This document shows positions 5,037 to 6,165 of a DNA stretch of 6,165 nucleotides, piece after piece. The notes under the pieces were generated by a model. It did no database searches. It was not told the origin of the DNA and saw only the letters and a list, made by a program, of their open reading frames with translations. Source of the stretch: an uncultured Desulfomonile sp. (GTDB lineage: Bacteria > Desulfobacterota > Desulfomonilia > Desulfomonilales > Desulfomonilaceae); assembly GCA_937915285.1 (NCBI GenBank), contig CALDNG010000157.1, positions 1-6,165 of the forward strand, read 5' to 3'. Each line of letters begins with the position of its first letter. The first letter of the stretch is position 1. The translations under genes were made by a program, and so were the position numbers.

Positions 5037-6165
5037 ATGACTAGAGAAACAGCCGCAGGTGAGCATGTTGATGGTGGAATGGAGTATCTTAGTCAACGTG
5101 CTTTGTCGAATCATCAGAGAATTGCATTGACTGAATCGTATTGTCTCACAAAGCAGGAATGTAACATCGCCACCGAGTCGGCAACCGTGGCTAAGTCAGT
5201 TGAAACGGATCATCTTAACTCGACTCTATCCGAGGAGGATATTTCATTCCTCATGCGGACAGAGCTTCTAAGGGTAATACCTGAGCGATTTCAGCGCACA
5301 GCGCTCAAGTCATTAAGAAAGATATGTTTTGGCGCAGGCCAACGAATTATCTGCCAGGGATCGCTAGGGGACAGCCTCTTTCTGATCCAACGAGGGAAAT
5401 GCTTAGTAATCCTTGAGAAGAATCATGAATTTCACGTCATCGGTAACATGAAGCCCGGCGATATCTTCGGTGAGTTAGCGCTACTTACAGGCGATTTCAG
5501 AAGCGCCCATGTGGAAACGCTGACTGATGTGGTGGTTTGGTCTTTAGACAAGGTGAGGTTCGAGCATATTGCGAATAACAGTCAGGAACTGGTCGAATTC
5601 TTGACGGACCTGGCGACTGAAAGGCTGTGTAGCCAGAAAATTACCGCTGAAAAAAATGTAGGACGATACAGGGTAACTGATGTGATAGCTGAGGGAGGCT
5701 GGAGCATTGTATATAAGGGGTTCCATTCAGTTCTCAATTTGCCGGTCGCAATCAAGATGCTCAAGCATTCCATGGCATTGGACTCGGATTTTTATGAGTC
5801 ATTCCAGAGAGAAGCAAAAACTATAGCATTGCTAAACCATGACAATATCGTAAGGGTCTACGACATTGAACAGAGTTACAAGACTGTCTTTATTATCATG
5901 GAGTTCCTTCGGGGGATTACTTTGAGACAGGTCATAGATTCCGGAGTGGGCCTCCCACTTCCCAGAATTCTGAAAATACTCCTCCAGATATGCTATGGCC
6001 TGGATTATGCTCATGCTCAGGGTGTTGTGCATCAGGATGTTAAGCCTGGAAATGTCTTCATAGTTGAAGGTGATAAAGCCAAGATAGTGGATTTCGGATT
6101 GGCCACCCCAATAGGTGGCTGCTCGGATGATCTCCCGGGCACTCCGCATTACATGGCCCCGGAAC
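5037..6165 (+). CDS. Cyclic-nucleotide-binding domain fused to a Ser/Thr protein kinase (3' end outside window)
   Basis: 376 residues are visible, starting at ATG 5037 with GGAGGA six bases upstream. Residues 1-75 are a polar leader without recognisable domain. Residues about 76-195 are a CAP_ED/cNMP-binding domain: GQRIICQGSLGDSLFLIQRG, then the phosphate-binding cassette GDIFGELALLTGDFRSA, with E146 and R155 in the positions that contact ribose and cyclic phosphate in PKA. A Hanks-type kinase begins at about 211: the loop IAEGGWSIVYKG lacks the first Gly (Ala instead), K240 is in VAIKML, the catalytic loop is VHQDVKPGN (H332, D334, K336, N339), the DFG is at 352-354, and the segment ends in GTPHYMAPE at the window edge. 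No transmembrane segment is seen so far, so a soluble kinase gated by a cyclic nucleotide is the natural reading. HQD instead of HRD makes it a non-RD kinase, but the catalytic Asp and Lys are kept, so it is probably active. Substrates are unknown. Confidence 0.92.
   Translation, partial: MTRETAAGEHVDGGMEYLSQRALSNHQRIALTESYCLTKQECNIATESATVAKSVETDHLNSTLSEEDISFLMRTELLRVIPERFQRTALKSLRKICFGAGQRIICQGSLGDSLFLIQRGKCLVILEKNHEFHVIGNMKPGDIFGELALLTGDFRSAHVETLTDVVVWSLDKVRFEHIANNSQELVEFLTDLATERLCSQKITAEKNVGRYRVTDVIAEGGWSIVYKGFHSVLNLPVAIKMLKHSMALDSDFYESFQREAKTIALLNHDNIVRVYDIEQSYKTVFIIMEFLRGITLRQVIDSGVGLPLPRILKILLQICYGLDYAHAQGVVHQDVKPGNVFIVEGDKAKIVDFGLATPIGGCSDDLPGTPHYMAPE

Noticed and set aside
5832..6149. 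Minus-strand frames opposite the kinase gene (also 5544-5726 and 5582-5773)
   Set aside because: The plus strand here encodes clear kinase and cNMP-binding motifs; the antisense frames are incidental.
1..6165. CRISPR arrays, insertion sequences, transposases, rRNA
   Set aside because: No repeated spacer-like units, terminal inverted repeats with a transposase, or rRNA sequence were seen.

Overview
The window reads as bacterial chromosome of about 50% GC, most likely from a selenium-using anaerobe of the Desulfobacterota (old Deltaproteobacteria) or a similar group. The reasons are two selenoprotein genes side by side, a eukaryotic-type Ser/Thr kinase fused to a cyclic-nucleotide-binding domain, and large secreted proteins of little-known families. 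This assignment is inference from gene content only.

Positions 1-3368 hold three genes on the minus strand, in transcription order: a secreted protein with an NTF2/SnoaL-like domain and a DUF1579-like second half (2448-3368), a secreted Gly-rich and aromatic-rich protein (1175-2425), and the tRNA-modification gene mnmG (from 1158 leftward, running off the window). They are packed tightly and may be co-transcribed. The mnmG frame is broken by an amber codon at 82-84 exactly where the family has an invariant Gln. Homology continues in the same frame beyond it.

Positions 3369-3761 hold no gene. A short stretch there resembles a decayed tRNA-Cys, flanked by a 10-bp direct repeat.

Positions 3762-4700 are the most interesting part: two divergent genes that each contain an in-frame UGA best read as selenocysteine. 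The minus-strand gene (3762-4019) encodes an 85-residue thioredoxin-fold protein with Sec15 and no cysteine at all. The plus-strand gene (4248-4700) encodes a 150-residue C_GCAxxG_C_C family protein with Sec20 at a conserved Cys position. A bacterial SECIS-like hairpin follows each UGA at the expected distance. An ordinary gene finder would start both genes after the UGA and lose the active site. The two share a 228-bp promoter region and probably form a redox module.

Positions 4701-5036 hold no gene, but contain hairpins and a perfect 14-bp palindrome like an FNR/CRP-family operator. They lead into a plus-strand gene (5037 to the window end) encoding a cyclic-nucleotide-binding domain joined to a Ser/Thr kinase with an HQD catalytic loop.
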